Shown here in pieces: positions 44,547 to 54,048 of a DNA stretch of 64,000 nucleotides. The position numbers were made by a program, and so were the translations under genes. The notes beneath the pieces were generated by a model. It was not told where the DNA came from. It saw only the letters and a program-made list of their open reading frames with translations, and made no database searches. Position 1 is the first letter of the stretch. Each line of letters opens with the position of its first letter. Origin of the DNA: Vibrio halioticoli NBRC 102217 (GTDB lineage Bacteria > Pseudomonadota > Gammaproteobacteria > Enterobacterales > Vibrionaceae); assembly GCF_000496695.1 (NCBI RefSeq), contig NZ_BAUJ01000024.1, forward strand, positions 1 through 64,000. Direction: 5' to 3'.

Positions 44547-45740
44547 ATGTCAAACAAGAACGTACTCGTTATCAACTCAGGCAGCTCTTCTCTGAAGTTC
44601 GCTGTTATCGATTCTGAAACTGGTGAAGCGCTAGTAAGTGGACTAGGTGAGTGTTTCGGCCTTCCAGAAGCTACTATCGCTTGGAAATTCAACGGTGAGA
44701 AAACCGAAGAAGCTATCACTGCGCCAACGAACCATCACCAAGAAGCAATCAACCGTATTGTTAAGTTGATGGAAGAGTTAAGCCTTAAAGAAACCATCGT
44801 TGCAGTTGGTCACCGTATTGTTCACGGTGGTGAGAAATTTACTAGTACTGTACGTATCGATGATGCTGTACTTGCAGAAATCGAAAGCATTTCAGATTTA
44901 GCTCCACTGCATAACCCTGCTGGCGCTAAAGGCATTAAAGCCGCAATGGAAGCTTATCCTTCTCTTCCTCAATTTGCTGTATTTGATACTGCGTTCCACC
45001 AAACAATGCCTAAGAAAGCATTTACGGGTTCTATCTCTCACGAACTATACGACGAATACCGCATCCGTCGTTACGGTTTCCACGGAACTAGCCACTACTT
45101 TGTTAGCCGCGAAGCTGCAAAAGTGATTGGTAAACCTGTAGAAGAGACTAACTTCATCACAGTTCACCTAGGTAACGGCGCATCAGTATGTGCAGTTGCA
45201 AACGGTCAATCAGTTGATACTTCAATGGGCTTCACTCCACAAGCTGGCCTAATGATGGGTACTCGTTGTGGTGACCTTGACCCAGGCGTTATCGAGTTCC
45301 TACTTAAGAAAGGTTGGACTCAAGAGAAAGTATTCGAAACTCTATACAAAAAATCTGGTTTCCTAGGTGTGTCTGGCCTAACTTCTGATGCTCGTGGCAT
45401 CCTTGAAGCAATGGCTGAAGGTCACGAAGGTGCAACTCTTGCATTCCAAGTGTTCACTTACCGTGTAGCGAAATACATCGCTTCTTACCTAGTACCACTT
45501 AACGCTCTAGACGCTGTTATCTTCACTGGTGGTATCGGTGAAAATGCATTAGATATCCGTCGTGAAATTATCGAAAACCTAAGCCTACTTGGCTTCACTG
45601 AAGACAAAGCAGGTAACGAAGCGGCACGCTTTGGCGCTGCTGGTCAAATCGGTGAGTCTGCACTTCTTGGTGCTAAAGTATTGGTTATCCCAACAAACGA
45701 AGAGTTTGTTATTGCTAAGCAATCTGTAGAACGTATCTAG
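44547..45740 (+). CDS. ackA: Acetate kinase
   Basis: A 397-residue acetate kinase, interconverting acetyl phosphate and acetate with ATP formation. VLVINSGSSSLKFAV at the start, AVGHRIVHGGEKF near 86, AVFDTAFHQTMP near 142, RYGFHGTSHYFV near 172 and VHLGNGASVCAV near 200 are diagnostic, and IFTGGIGENA near 325. No phosphotransacetylase gene follows; the gene is closed by a terminator, so this is an orphan ackA. The codon bias suggests strong expression. Confidence 0.97.
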   Translation: MSNKNVLVINSGSSSLKFAVIDSETGEALVSGLGECFGLPEATIAWKFNGEKTEEAITAPTNHHQEAINRIVKLMEELSLKETIVAVGHRIVHGGEKFTSTVRIDDAVLAEIESISDLAPLHNPAGAKGIKAAMEAYPSLPQFAVFDTAFHQTMPKKAFTGSISHELYDEYRIRRYGFHGTSHYFVSREAAKVIGKPVEETNFITVHLGNGASVCAVANGQSVDTSMGFTPQAGLMMGTRCGDLDPGVIEFLLKKGWTQEKVFETLYKKSGFLGVSGLTSDARGILEAMAEGHEGATLAFQVFTYRVAKYIASYLVPLNALDAVIFTGGIGENALDIRREIIENLSLLGFTEDKAGNEAARFGAAGQIGESALLGAKVLVIPTNEEFVIAKQSVERI

Positions 45741-45766
45741 TCTACGCTGGATTACCGCATAAAAGA

Positions 45767-45796
45767 AAGCGAGCCTATCTAGGCTCGCTTTTTTCG
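45767..45796. terminator. Bidirectional intrinsic terminator between ackA and LysR gene
   Basis: aagcgagcct (45767-45776) and aggctcgctt (45781-45790), perfect stem with 4-base loop, then six T. A-rich on the other side, so it can serve both convergent genes. Confidence 0.92.
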
Positions 45797-45834
45797 TCTA
45801 TGAGAAGCTTTTAATACTGCAAATAGCTGAAGAA

Positions 45835-46746
45835 CTAAGCCCCAAGCGCTTCAGTGATAAAATCGATAAATAAACGCAATCGCGCCGGAACGTATTTCGT
45901 TTGCGGGTACTGCATTAAGATATTGCCGTGATAATTGCCTGTTAACGTCCAATCTTGTAAAACTTGTACAACCTCTCCGTGTTCTAATGCATCTTCGACC
46001 ACAAAGTCGTGAAACAACCCAATTCCTAAATGCGATTTCACCCCTTCAAATCGCAGTTGTGCTTGGTTGACGGCATATCGGCCAGACACGTTTACCGATT
46101 GAGATTCATCGTCTTTATGAAACGTCCAGAGGTTATCGTGCTCAGTTTCGGCTAAGTATAAGCAGTTGTGATTTACAAGATCGCTTGGTTGCTGTGGTGT
46201 ACCGTTTTTCATCAAGTAGGGCTTGGATGCGCACAATAAAAGATGCGTTTGTCCCAACTCTTTTAGCACTAAGTGTTCATCGGGATGTTTTGAAAGGCGA
46301 AAGGCGACGTCAATACCTTGTTTTTGAATATCAACCGCGCCATCAATGGCGCGTGCTTTGATTTGGATTTGCGGATATTTCTTCAAAAATTCAATAATCA
46401 AAGGCTGCAATACAATACTTAGCAGCGCTTCTGGCGCAGAGATCATAATACTACCTTGCGGCTTTAAATGACGGTTTGACGAAAGCTCGACCGCTTGCTC
46501 CGCCGCATACAGCATTTGCACCGCTTGCTCATAGACTTTTTGTCCTTCTTCGGTAATGCGAAGGTTACGTGTAGTACGTTCAATGAGCTTCACTTCTAAC
46601 GCTTTTTCTAAGCGCGATATCGTTTTTGAAACCGCAGACGGCGTCATAGATAAACTATTGGCAGCATTGGTGAAATTGCCTTGCTGCACCACTAGAGTGT
46701 AGGTAGCAAGATCGGGAAGCAGTGCCACAAGCTGAGTTGTCTTCAT
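45835..46746 (-). CDS. LysR-family transcriptional regulator
   Basis: A 303-residue LTTR. The winged HTH is at about 10-70 ([48 protein letters not shown]), and the C-terminal effector domain is of the CrgA/AaeR-like group. It is divergent from kbl-tdh across 157 bases that contain a 13-bp palindrome; LysR genes usually control the divergent neighbour, so regulation of threonine breakdown is a reasonable inference, not shown. Confidence 0.92.
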   Translation of the reverse strand: MKTTQLVALLPDLATYTLVVQQGNFTNAANSLSMTPSAVSKTISRLEKALEVKLIERTTRNLRITEEGQKVYEQAVQMLYAAEQAVELSSNRHLKPQGSIMISAPEALLSIVLQPLIIEFLKKYPQIQIKARAIDGAVDIQKQGIDVAFRLSKHPDEHLVLKELGQTHLLLCASKPYLMKNGTPQQPSDLVNHNCLYLAETEHDNLWTFHKDDESQSVNVSGRYAVNQAQLRFEGVKSHLGIGLFHDFVVEDALEHGEVVQVLQDWTLTGNYHGNILMQYPQTKYVPARLRLFIDFITEALGA

Positions 46747-46820
46747 TATATGTGCCTATGATTCACAAATGATTTTCCATGGAGGGGATTATACTCGCAC
46801 AGGGTTTCAACTAAAATCTA

Positions 46821-46833
46821 TTTACAGTGTAAA
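46821..46833. promoter_or_regulatory. 13-bp palindrome in the LysR-kbl intergenic region
   Basis: tttacagtgtaaa is a perfect palindrome around its centre base (TTTACA-n-TGTAAA). It lies 75 bases from the LysR start and 71 bases before kbl, a fitting place for a LysR operator. Confidence 0.45.
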
Positions 46834-46903
46834 TAATAACAATAACCTTAATTTAAGCGGGCCAATTTCCCTGCTTACCTCTACTGAAAGGATCGATAGC
46901 ATT

Positions 46904-48100
46904 ATGTCTTCTGCGTTTTATAATCAAATCAAACAACAAATCGAAGAAGTGAAATCTGAAGGCTTGTATAAGTCTGAGCGAATCATTACCTCTCAACAGC
47001 AAGCTTCAGTGTCTATTTCTACTGGCGAAGATGTACTTAACTTCTGTGCAAACAACTACTTAGGTCTTGCAAACCATCCTGAACTTATCCAAGCAGCACA
47101 ATCAGGTATGGATGAGTACGGTTTTGGTATGGCTTCTGTACGTTTTATCTGTGGTACACAAGATATTCATAAACAATTAGAAGACAAACTCTCTACCTTC
47201 TTAGGTATGGAAGATACGATTCTTTATACGTCTTGTTTTGATGCTAATGCGGGCTTGTTTGAAACCATCCTTGGTAAAGAAGACGCCATCATTTCTGATG
47301 CCCTTAACCACGCATCTATCATTGATGGTGTGCGTTTGTGTAAGGCGATGCGTTTCCGCTATGCCAACAACAACATGAGTGAGCTTGAGCAGCAACTTAT
47401 TGATGCTGATGCAGCCGGTGCTCGTCACAAGCTTATCGTTACTGACGGCGTGTTCTCAATGGACGGCGTTGTTGCTAACCTACCTGCTATCTGTGATTTG
47501 GCAGATAAATACAACGCATTAGTGATGGTTGATGATTCTCATGCTGTAGGCTTTATGGGCGAAACAGGCGCAGGTACTCACGATTATCACAATGTTATGG
47601 ATCGCATTGATATCATTACCGGTACTCTTGGTAAAGCAATGGGTGGCGCGTCAGGCGGTTACACCTCAGGCAAAAAAGAAGTGATTGACTGGTTACGTCA
47701 GCGTTCTCGTCCGTACTTATTCTCTAACTCAGTGGCACCTGCGATTGTATCGGCGTCATTGCGCGTTATCGATCTTCTACAAGAAAGTGGCGATCTTCGT
47801 ACTCAACTGTGGGACAACGCGGCACATTTCCGTACTCGTATGGAAGCGGCAGGCTTTACTATGGGTGGCGCAGATCACGCTATCATTCCTATCATGCTAG
47901 GTGATGCGAAAGTGGCTGCTGAATTTGCAGAGCGCGCACTAGAAAAAGGCATCTACGTGGTTGGGTTCTCATTCCCTGTAGTACCAAAAGGCCAAGCACG
48001 TATTCGTACTCAAATGTCAGCGGCGCACTCACGTGAACAGCTAGACCGTGCTATCGATGTATTTATCGAAGTAGGTCGTGATATGGAGCTGATTAAATAA
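46904..48100 (+). CDS. kbl: 2-amino-3-ketobutyrate CoA ligase
   Basis: A 398-residue PLP enzyme (alpha-oxoamine synthase family) making glycine and acetyl-CoA from aminoketobutyrate. I start at [12 protein letters not shown], preceded by AAAGGATC; a longer in-frame start at 46769 has no RBS. Motifs: [15 protein letters not shown] near 47, [18 protein letters not shown] near 206, and [14 protein letters not shown] near 238 with the PLP Lys. Its stop and the tdh start share one base (TAATG). Confidence 0.97.
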   Translation: MSSAFYNQIKQQIEEVKSEGLYKSERIITSQQQASVSISTGEDVLNFCANNYLGLANHPELIQAAQSGMDEYGFGMASVRFICGTQDIHKQLEDKLSTFLGMEDTILYTSCFDANAGLFETILGKEDAIISDALNHASIIDGVRLCKAMRFRYANNNMSELEQQLIDADAAGARHKLIVTDGVFSMDGVVANLPAICDLADKYNALVMVDDSHAVGFMGETGAGTHDYHNVMDRIDIITGTLGKAMGGASGGYTSGKKEVIDWLRQRSRPYLFSNSVAPAIVSASLRVIDLLQESGDLRTQLWDNAAHFRTRMEAAGFTMGGADHAIIPIMLGDAKVAAEFAERALEKGIYVVGFSFPVVPKGQARIRTQMSAAHSREQLDRAIDVFIEVGRDMELIK

Positions 48101-49131
48101 TGAAAATCAAAGCTTTATCTAAATTAAAGCCTGAAGAAGGCATTTGGATGAACGAAGTCGATATGCCAGAAATGGGGCATAACGATCTTCTGATCAAAAT
48201 TAAGAAAACCGCAATTTGTGGCACTGACGTGCACATCTACAACTGGGATGAATGGTCACAAAACACCATTCCTGTGCCTATGGTTGTGGGCCATGAATAT
48301 GTGGGTGAAATTGTCGCGATTGGTCAAGAAGTTCGCGGCTTTGAAATAGGCGATCGCGTATCAGGCGAAGGACACATCACTTGTGGTCACTGTCGTAACT
48401 GTCGCGGCGGTCGTACGCACCTTTGTCGTAATACTATCGGTGTGGGTGTTAACCGCACTGGCTCTTTCTCTGAATACCTAGTGATCCCAGCGTTTAACGC
48501 CTTTAAGATCCCTGATGGTATTTCTGATGATCTTGCGGCAATCTTTGACCCATTCGGTAACGCGGTACACTCAGCATTGTCATTTGACTTGGTGGGTGAA
48601 GATGTTCTGATCACAGGCGCAGGCCCAATTGGTATCATGGCTGCTGCAGTTGCCAAACACGTTGGCGCACGCCACGTAGTCATTACTGATGTAAACGAAT
48701 ATCGCCTTGATTTAGCGCGTCAAATGGGCGTTACTCGCGCTGTGAACGTGGCTAAAGAAGACCTAAAAGACGTAATGGCTGAGCTTAACATGACCGAAGG
48801 GTTTGACGTAGGCTTGGAAATGTCAGGTGTTCAAATGGCGTTTAAGAGCATGCTAGAAGCTATGAACCACGGCGGTCGTGTGGCATTGCTCGGCATTCCA
48901 CCATCAGACATGGGCATTGATTGGAACCAAGTGATCTTTAAAGGTCTAGTGATCAAAGGGATTTACGGAAGAGAAATGTTTGAAACTTGGTATAAGATGG
49001 CAAGCTTGATTCAATCAGGTTTAGATTTGACGCCAATCATTACTCACAATTTCAAGATTGACGACTTCCAAAAAGGCTTTGACGCTATGCGTAGCGGGGC
49101 TTCCGGTAAAGTTATCCTTGATTGGGAATAA
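48100..49131 (+). CDS. tdh: L-threonine 3-dehydrogenase
   Basis: A 343-residue zinc medium-chain dehydrogenase oxidising threonine to 2-amino-3-ketobutyrate, the substrate of Kbl. Catalytic zinc region [15 protein letters not shown] near 36 and [12 protein letters not shown] near 63; structural zinc [15 protein letters not shown] near 93-107; NAD motif [18 protein letters not shown] near 172. Full length. Coupled to kbl as in E. coli. Confidence 0.97.
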   Translation: MKIKALSKLKPEEGIWMNEVDMPEMGHNDLLIKIKKTAICGTDVHIYNWDEWSQNTIPVPMVVGHEYVGEIVAIGQEVRGFEIGDRVSGEGHITCGHCRNCRGGRTHLCRNTIGVGVNRTGSFSEYLVIPAFNAFKIPDGISDDLAAIFDPFGNAVHSALSFDLVGEDVLITGAGPIGIMAAAVAKHVGARHVVITDVNEYRLDLARQMGVTRAVNVAKEDLKDVMAELNMTEGFDVGLEMSGVQMAFKSMLEAMNHGGRVALLGIPPSDMGIDWNQVIFKGLVIKGIYGREMFETWYKMASLIQSGLDLTPIITHNFKIDDFQKGFDAMRSGASGKVILDWE

Positions 49132-49195
49132 GACACATCAATCTTTTGCTGTGTGGTTTCATCACTGACACAGTCTAAGATTTCAGTGACTTCAA

Positions 49196-49229
49196 AATGG
49201 CCCCAAATATTTTTTGGGGCCATTTTTCG
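49196..49229 (+). terminator. Intrinsic terminator of kbl-tdh
   Basis: aatggcccca (49196-49205) and tggggccatt (49215-49224) pair perfectly, followed by T. It lies 65 bases after the tdh stop. Confidence 0.9.
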
Positions 49230-49427
49230 TTTTACCGCTACATTTCTTGCCTTAGCGACGAGATACCTTCTCACACCGATCTTCTGATAGCCCAGTTTTT
49301 TCTTTCTTACATTACACACCTTCAAACGGTAATTAATTGAATTTTATCTGGAAATACAAACTATATTTGAGTGATGATGTTTTACAATTGTTATTAATCT
49401 ATTGTTTTTGTAATTAAGGGAGTAATT

Positions 49428-49895
49428 ATGAGCACAGAAGGAAAGAGCTATAATTTTAATACACCGCAACGCTTGTTTGTCGGTTATACATTGGCTGTGC
49501 TAGTGGATTTAACCGTACTGAATTTCTTTGACGAATATTGCCAGTACGTCAACATAGAGTCGTTTACCATCTCTTTTATCGCTGCAATCTTGCTTCAGCT
49601 ATTGCTTAAATTATCCATAGGATTGGAACATAAGCTCGCAAACTATTTTAAATCTAAGCCCGGCACGGCTCCAAAAATCTACCGAGGCGTTTCTACCTAT
49701 ATCATCCTTGTAGGCTCTAAATTTGTAATGCTGGAAGCCATCAACATTATTTTTGGTGAAAAAGTACAGTTCTCCGGCCCATTTAATGGCGTTGTGGCCT
49801 TTTTCGCGGTGGTCTTTGTCATACTGATTGCTGAGGTAACGGTGTCCAAGATCTACTTTGCATTAGACAATACTGAGAAAGCGCAAACAAAATAG
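49428..49895 (+). CDS. Hypothetical membrane protein, 155 residues
   Basis: Four hydrophobic spans: about 15-35 (LFVGYTLAVLVDLTVLNFF), 43-64 (FTISFIAAILLQLLLKLSIG), 88-110 (STYIILVGSKFVMLEAINIIF) and 118-142. Short polar loops carry Lys, as in inner-membrane proteins. AAGGGAG precedes the ATG. I recognise no named family, though similar four-helix proteins occur in marine gammaproteobacteria. It marks the left side of the accessory region. Confidence 0.7.
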   Translation: MSTEGKSYNFNTPQRLFVGYTLAVLVDLTVLNFFDEYCQYVNIESFTISFIAAILLQLLLKLSIGLEHKLANYFKSKPGTAPKIYRGVSTYIILVGSKFVMLEAINIIFGEKVQFSGPFNGVVAFFAVVFVILIAEVTVSKIYFALDNTEKAQTK

Positions 49896-50131
49896 AAGGG
49901 ATTTAAGCGCTGTGAGAAGGGCGCTTTTTGATGTTTCTATTGCCTAGAAGTATAAAAACCATCGCTGAATATTGCCTGTCGTGAGAGGTGAGTATCCAGT
50001 GATGGTTTATTTGATCGTCAGCTAACAAATTATCTGATTATTTTTCCATCTTTCCACAAATATTGCATTAGAGACATAATTTGTCGCTTGCAAGGTTAAC
50101 ATAAGCTCCAGATGGCGAAATTAGGAGCGTT

Positions 50132-51727
50132 ATGATGCAAGTTCAGACAGATATTGAGTACAATAAATACGATAATTTTGAGTTTTTGAAACAAGGTCTA
50201 GGTGAGCTTTATAATCAAGCGACCTTGGCTGAGCGTTATTACTTTACTGATCCGCAGTCGAGTATGGTCAAAATTCGTTTATTTGTAGAACTTGCCTGTC
50301 ATGAGCTGGGTAAGCACTTTAAGTTGCGACCGCCAGTGCATGGAGAATTATCAAACAAAATCAAAATGCTGCAATCGTCAGGATGTATAGAGTCTTGGGT
50401 GATTGAGGAGATGAACGCCCTGCGTCACGATGGCAACCGTTCAGTACATATGACAGAGGTAAACGGTGAGTATATCGCTAAGTTGTCTATCTCTCGCTCT
50501 CGCATGCAAAAGCACATGAACGCTTTGTATGAAATCGCTCACTATGTTGGTCGCACGATTTTAGAAACTCCTTCGCAATGCTCATACACTTGGCAAGAGC
50601 CAATGTCTTGTGAGTTAACCTCATTTGTTACTGATGCTCTAAAAGGCTGCAAAGAAGCCAGTTTTTATCTCGCCAATCACTTTTATAGTGAACTGCTCGA
50701 TATGAGCAAGCAGACAGGCGAGTCACGAGCATGGAGTAAGGACGAGTATTATAATAAACAGACTGATGTCAGCTATTGGTTAGAGAAAACTCATCGCCAA
50801 GGTCATCCACAAAGTTGGCTGTTGTTTGCTAAATGCTACTCCAATAAATTACTGCAACAGCAAGGTAATCGTGATGCTAAATACTGTTTTAAACAAGCCT
50901 TAACCACCGATGAAGAAGGGGAGGCGGCCTTTGAATTTGGTGCGCATCTTATTAAAAATGAAGAACCTAAATTAGGCATAAATCATATTCATCAAGCGGC
51001 AAAAAAGGGTTACTCCAAAGCAATGTCGTTTGCTTTGAGCAACGCATTTAGCAGCGACTCCGAAAAAGAACAGTGGTTAGCTTGTGCGCTAGAGCAGCGC
51101 TTACCTGAAGCGTTTACCGTGGATACCCTTACCAAGTTGGAAGCGTATGAAACAGAGCAAACGGACGAGTCTTTAAAAGCACTACGTTCGGCAATTGTCG
51201 CAGGACAAGCACGTCGTGCTCCGGCTATGGCATTCTTTAAATCCTATATCGACATTACCGTGTACCAGACGCAGGATACTGATAAATCGATTCAGGAAAT
51301 GGTCGATAGCTACAAATGCATGCCACATTACTTAGATGTTGAGTTACGCCTATTTAAACAAATCGCAAATGAAAAACAGCATTTCAGTTTGATGCGTGAG
51401 ATTTATAAAGAAGCACTAAGACAATCAGTCAGCGAACTGGAAGAGGCGGATGTAAAGTATCGCTTGGCAAAACTTGCGCTAGATGTTGCTGCGGACAAAT
51501 CAAAAGTCCGCCGTGGCGTTAAAACGCCTAGCCCAATCCCAACTCTACTAACGGAAGCTGCAGACGCAGGTCATGTCGAGGCGCGTATCTATATAAATAG
51601 CCCAGAGGGCAAAGCCGTATTGAAAAAAATAGGTTACACCACTCTTGGAAATAGCCACAAAAGCGGCGTAGACAAACAGAAGAACAAACGTAAGCGCAAA
51701 CTGGCTAGGAAGATGAGACGTAAGTAG
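50132..51727 (+). CDS. DUF4145-like protein with Sel1/TPR-type repeats
   Basis: A 531-residue soluble protein. Residues about 10-140 resemble DUF4145, with the pattern KIRLFVELACHELGKHF and later EEMNALRHDGNRSVHM; this domain occurs in restriction and other nucleic-acid-linked defence proteins as well as alone. About 165-345 is helical with Sel1/TPR-like units (AKYCFKQALTTDEEGEAAFEFGAHLI, INHIHQAAKKGYSKAMSFAL). The C-terminus is strongly basic (KQKNKRKRKLARKMRRK), suggesting nucleic-acid contact. AGGAG lies just before two adjacent ATGs; the second (50135) has the better spacing. Function unknown. Confidence 0.65.
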   Translation: MMQVQTDIEYNKYDNFEFLKQGLGELYNQATLAERYYFTDPQSSMVKIRLFVELACHELGKHFKLRPPVHGELSNKIKMLQSSGCIESWVIEEMNALRHDGNRSVHMTEVNGEYIAKLSISRSRMQKHMNALYEIAHYVGRTILETPSQCSYTWQEPMSCELTSFVTDALKGCKEASFYLANHFYSELLDMSKQTGESRAWSKDEYYNKQTDVSYWLEKTHRQGHPQSWLLFAKCYSNKLLQQQGNRDAKYCFKQALTTDEEGEAAFEFGAHLIKNEEPKLGINHIHQAAKKGYSKAMSFALSNAFSSDSEKEQWLACALEQRLPEAFTVDTLTKLEAYETEQTDESLKALRSAIVAGQARRAPAMAFFKSYIDITVYQTQDTDKSIQEMVDSYKCMPHYLDVELRLFKQIANEKQHFSLMREIYKEALRQSVSELEEADVKYRLAKLALDVAADKSKVRRGVKTPSPIPTLLTEAADAGHVEARIYINSPEGKAVLKKIGYTTLGNSHKSGVDKQKNKRKRKLARKMRRK

Positions 51728-51827
51728 GGAATAGCTATTAATTGGTAATTTATGGCATAAATAGCTCATTTATAGCTCATTTGATCTGATATGTTGAGGT
51801 CATATGAGCTTAGGTGGGAGGACTGCT

Positions 51828-52280
51828 ATGGCGACTGCTGAATTTAAACGTTTTAAGCCAAAACGTGCTAATAAAACTAATTTTTGGGTTAACCTCGGGA
51901 TAGAGGATGTAACTATTGGGCTAGCAGACGCTGTGCACCAAGGATTTAAACCAAAGGTGTACTACAGCATTATAGAAAGAACGAAGCTCTCTCAAAATGA
52001 GCTTCATCATGTAACCCATATACCGATTGGCAGTATTAAACGTCGTCTTAAAAATGAAGAGCGTTTTAACACTCAAGAAAGTGATGCTATTTATAGATTA
52101 GCGATGCTTGTTAAGTTAGCAACTGAGCTATTTAATGATGAAAAAAGAGCTTTAGAATGGATGCGTGAAAGCGTCTATGGTTTAGGTGGGAAGAGACCGC
52201 TAGATATGGTATCAACCACCATCGATTTTGAGGTGGTAAAGGATTTTATCGGTCGAGTTGAGCATGGTGTTTTTTCATAA
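51828..52280 (+). CDS. Xre/MbcA/ParS-type antitoxin, toxin partner missing
   Basis: A 150-residue protein; ATG 51828 is chosen because GGGAGGAC lies 6 bases upstream. The N-terminal HTH-like part has IIERTKLSQNELHHVTHIPIGSIKRR near 45-70, and the C-terminus is a clear DUF2384/MbcA domain: LATELFNDEKRALEWMRESVYGLGGKRPLDMV and VEHGVFS at the end. Such proteins neutralise RES-domain NAD+-degrading toxins encoded immediately downstream. Here only very short frames follow (52264-52326; 52280-52315) before a convergent gene, so the antitoxin is orphaned. Confidence 0.85.
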   Translation: MATAEFKRFKPKRANKTNFWVNLGIEDVTIGLADAVHQGFKPKVYYSIIERTKLSQNELHHVTHIPIGSIKRRLKNEERFNTQESDAIYRLAMLVKLATELFNDEKRALEWMRESVYGLGGKRPLDMVSTTIDFEVVKDFIGRVEHGVFS

Positions 52281-52288
52281 TGCACTTG

Positions 52289-53080
52289 TTAGAAGAATAT
52301 GCCGTATACACCTAAGCCAATGCTGATAAGACTTCCTAGAAGGGAGAAAATCCAATGTTTTGTAATGTACTCAAGTATGATTTTTGGATGAACTCCGTGA
52401 GTATCTTGCCATGTTGCATTAGTTTTGATACTTCGATCAATAACCCTGCCGAGAATATTAGCAAGTACATCGACCTTTCTTAGTGTTGATTGATGCAACT
52501 TAACAAATTCTTTATTTTCAAAAGCGGTTGCCTCGCCGGGGCCATCTAAAAGGTCTAATGCGGTAATGTGATTGGCTTCCATAAGCTTTATTAACCTTGG
52601 ATGGCCTATGTACTTGTTCCCAAAAATTGAAACTAGTGCTCTAGAAAGATCGAATTTTCGAGATTCATCAAGTTCAACTGGTTTTCCCTTCAGAACACGA
52701 AACCTGTGTTCAAGTGCTGGAAAACCGTAATTGATATCACGCATATTCCAGTGAACCCAATCGTAGTTTTTATGTTTCTCTAGGAAAACGTAGAACTCTT
52801 TCAACATCTCTTTTTCTAGTTTGTCGTACTCTCTATCAATATCAGGAAATGCTACGCCCTTGAGTTCGGCGACCTTATGAATAGAAAAGGAAGCAGTTTG
52901 ACCGCTAGCATAGTTTCTTACTGCGATTGAAGTAACCCTTGGAGTCTGTCCTTCAGGCCTGTTGTAAAAACTCTCACACGAATAATGAATAACTAATACA
53001 TGTTCTTCATGACCTGAAATTTTATCTAGGTGGTTTTGAGCTTTTCTTCTTCTGTCTAATTTTTTTAGTTCAGATGGCAT
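52289..53080 (-). CDS. Unknown protein with exonuclease-like pattern and C-terminal membrane helix
   Basis: A 263-residue protein of no family I can name. An N-terminal basic stretch precedes VLVIHYSCESFYNR and VTSIAVRNYASGQTASFSIH, which recall the first strands of an RNase H-like 3'-5' exonuclease, and WVHWNMRDINYGFPALEHRF near 115-135 recalls the second motif of that fold. The usual Asp-x-Glu is not clear (SCES in its place), so activity is uncertain. Residues about 242-262 (FSLLGSLISIGLGVYGIFF) form a C-terminal membrane anchor. It converges on the orphan antitoxin, 8 bases apart. Confidence 0.6.
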   Translation of the reverse strand: MPSELKKLDRRRKAQNHLDKISGHEEHVLVIHYSCESFYNRPEGQTPRVTSIAVRNYASGQTASFSIHKVAELKGVAFPDIDREYDKLEKEMLKEFYVFLEKHKNYDWVHWNMRDINYGFPALEHRFRVLKGKPVELDESRKFDLSRALVSIFGNKYIGHPRLIKLMEANHITALDLLDGPGEATAFENKEFVKLHQSTLRKVDVLANILGRVIDRSIKTNATWQDTHGVHPKIILEYITKHWIFSLLGSLISIGLGVYGIFF

Positions 53081-53136
53081 GGCTATTCTTCTAAAGCTTG
53101 TTACGTGTCTGATTGAACAACTTTGATATTTTTAGA

Positions 53137-53379
53137 TTAAAGAGCATTAATTTCACTAAACCATTCTTGTGTCGACCAGTTACTTGTATTCTGACTCGTC
53201 CTTACTTCTACATTTTGTCCTTTAAGGGTTAATGCCTTATCGTAAATATTTAAGGCGGATTCTTTATATCTACCGATACTCATTTTTAAATATCTACCAT
53301 CTGAATTTTTAATATATACATATGAATTATCTTTAGTGACTTCAGATAAAATACCAAAACTATGCCAAACAAATGCCAT
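53137..53379 (-). CDS. Small hypothetical protein, 80 residues
   Basis: Starts MAFVWHSFG with AAGGGAA upstream. The sequence alternates like a small beta protein (SYVYIKNSDGRYLKMSIG, LKGQNVEVRTSQN) and contains several Trp (NWSTQEWF). No family recognised. It precedes the 263-residue gene by 56 bases on the same strand and may be co-transcribed with it. The local DNA is AT-rich. Confidence 0.55.
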   Translation of the reverse strand: MAFVWHSFGILSEVTKDNSYVYIKNSDGRYLKMSIGRYKESALNIYDKALTLKGQNVEVRTSQNTSNWSTQEWFSEINAL

Positions 53380-53648
53380 TACTATTCCCTTGTAAATATA
53401 TAAATTAAAAATTGTACGAACTATAATATAATATTGTTAATAACAGGCTAGTTCGTTTTGTAGTCTGCCTAACCGTCAATAAACCTACCATAAGTCATTA
53501 AAAGATAAAGCCGGTACATCATAATTTGTGCTTTGACATCACATAAAAATAAGCCTTTGTGTTATCCCTCATTCGTATTGCTCGTTATGATAGGGTATGT
53601 ACTGTTAATCTATTGATTTGTTTGATTTATCATCGAGAAAATAGACTT

Positions 53649-53656
53649 GTTTAATG
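53649..53656. repeat. Left 8-bp target-site duplication of the IS66 derivative
   Basis: gtttaatg, identical to 54818-54825. Eight bases is the normal duplication length of the IS66 family. Confidence 0.85.
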
Positions 53657-53736
53657 GTAAGCGAGTCATAAACCCCGCATTCTAATCTCCTAAAACGAAT
53701 AATAAGATCAAGTCTCCAACCATGAGGAGATTTGAA

Positions 53737-54048
53737 ATGGGTATACGACGCACCACCCAAGAATGGCAAATGCTTATCGAGCAATCTGAATCGAACTCAT
53801 TGTCTACACTTGCATTTTGTAAGCTCAAGGAAGTCAATCCTTCAACGTTTTATGCCAAACTTAAACAACTCAACAAAACTGAGGTTTATCAAGGCTTCGT
53901 TAGAGCTGAAGTCGTCGAAAAGACGACGAAGTATCAAGCTCAAATTGCAACGGCTAACATGACACTGCTTGTCAATGATGTTGAGCTGAGCATTCCGCAA
54001 GGCACGCCAGTGGCCTATCTCGCAGAGCTTATCGGTGCGTTATCATGA
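53737..54048 (+). CDS. tnpA: IS66 accessory protein TnpA
   Basis: A 103-residue IS66 OrfA, starting MGIRRTTQEWQ after GAGGAG; the in-frame ATG 15 bases upstream contains that RBS and is less likely. The helix-turn-helix-like segment is LSTLAFCKLKEVNPSTFYAKLKQL near 20-43. It ends in an ATGA overlap with tnpB. Intact. Confidence 0.9.
   Translation: MGIRRTTQEWQMLIEQSESNSLSTLAFCKLKEVNPSTFYAKLKQLNKTEVYQGFVRAEVVEKTTKYQAQIATANMTLLVNDVELSIPQGTPVAYLAELIGALS

Noticed and set aside
52264..52326. A shortened RES toxin N-terminus after the antitoxin
   Set aside because: Twenty codons are too few to assign; mentioned only as a possible relic.
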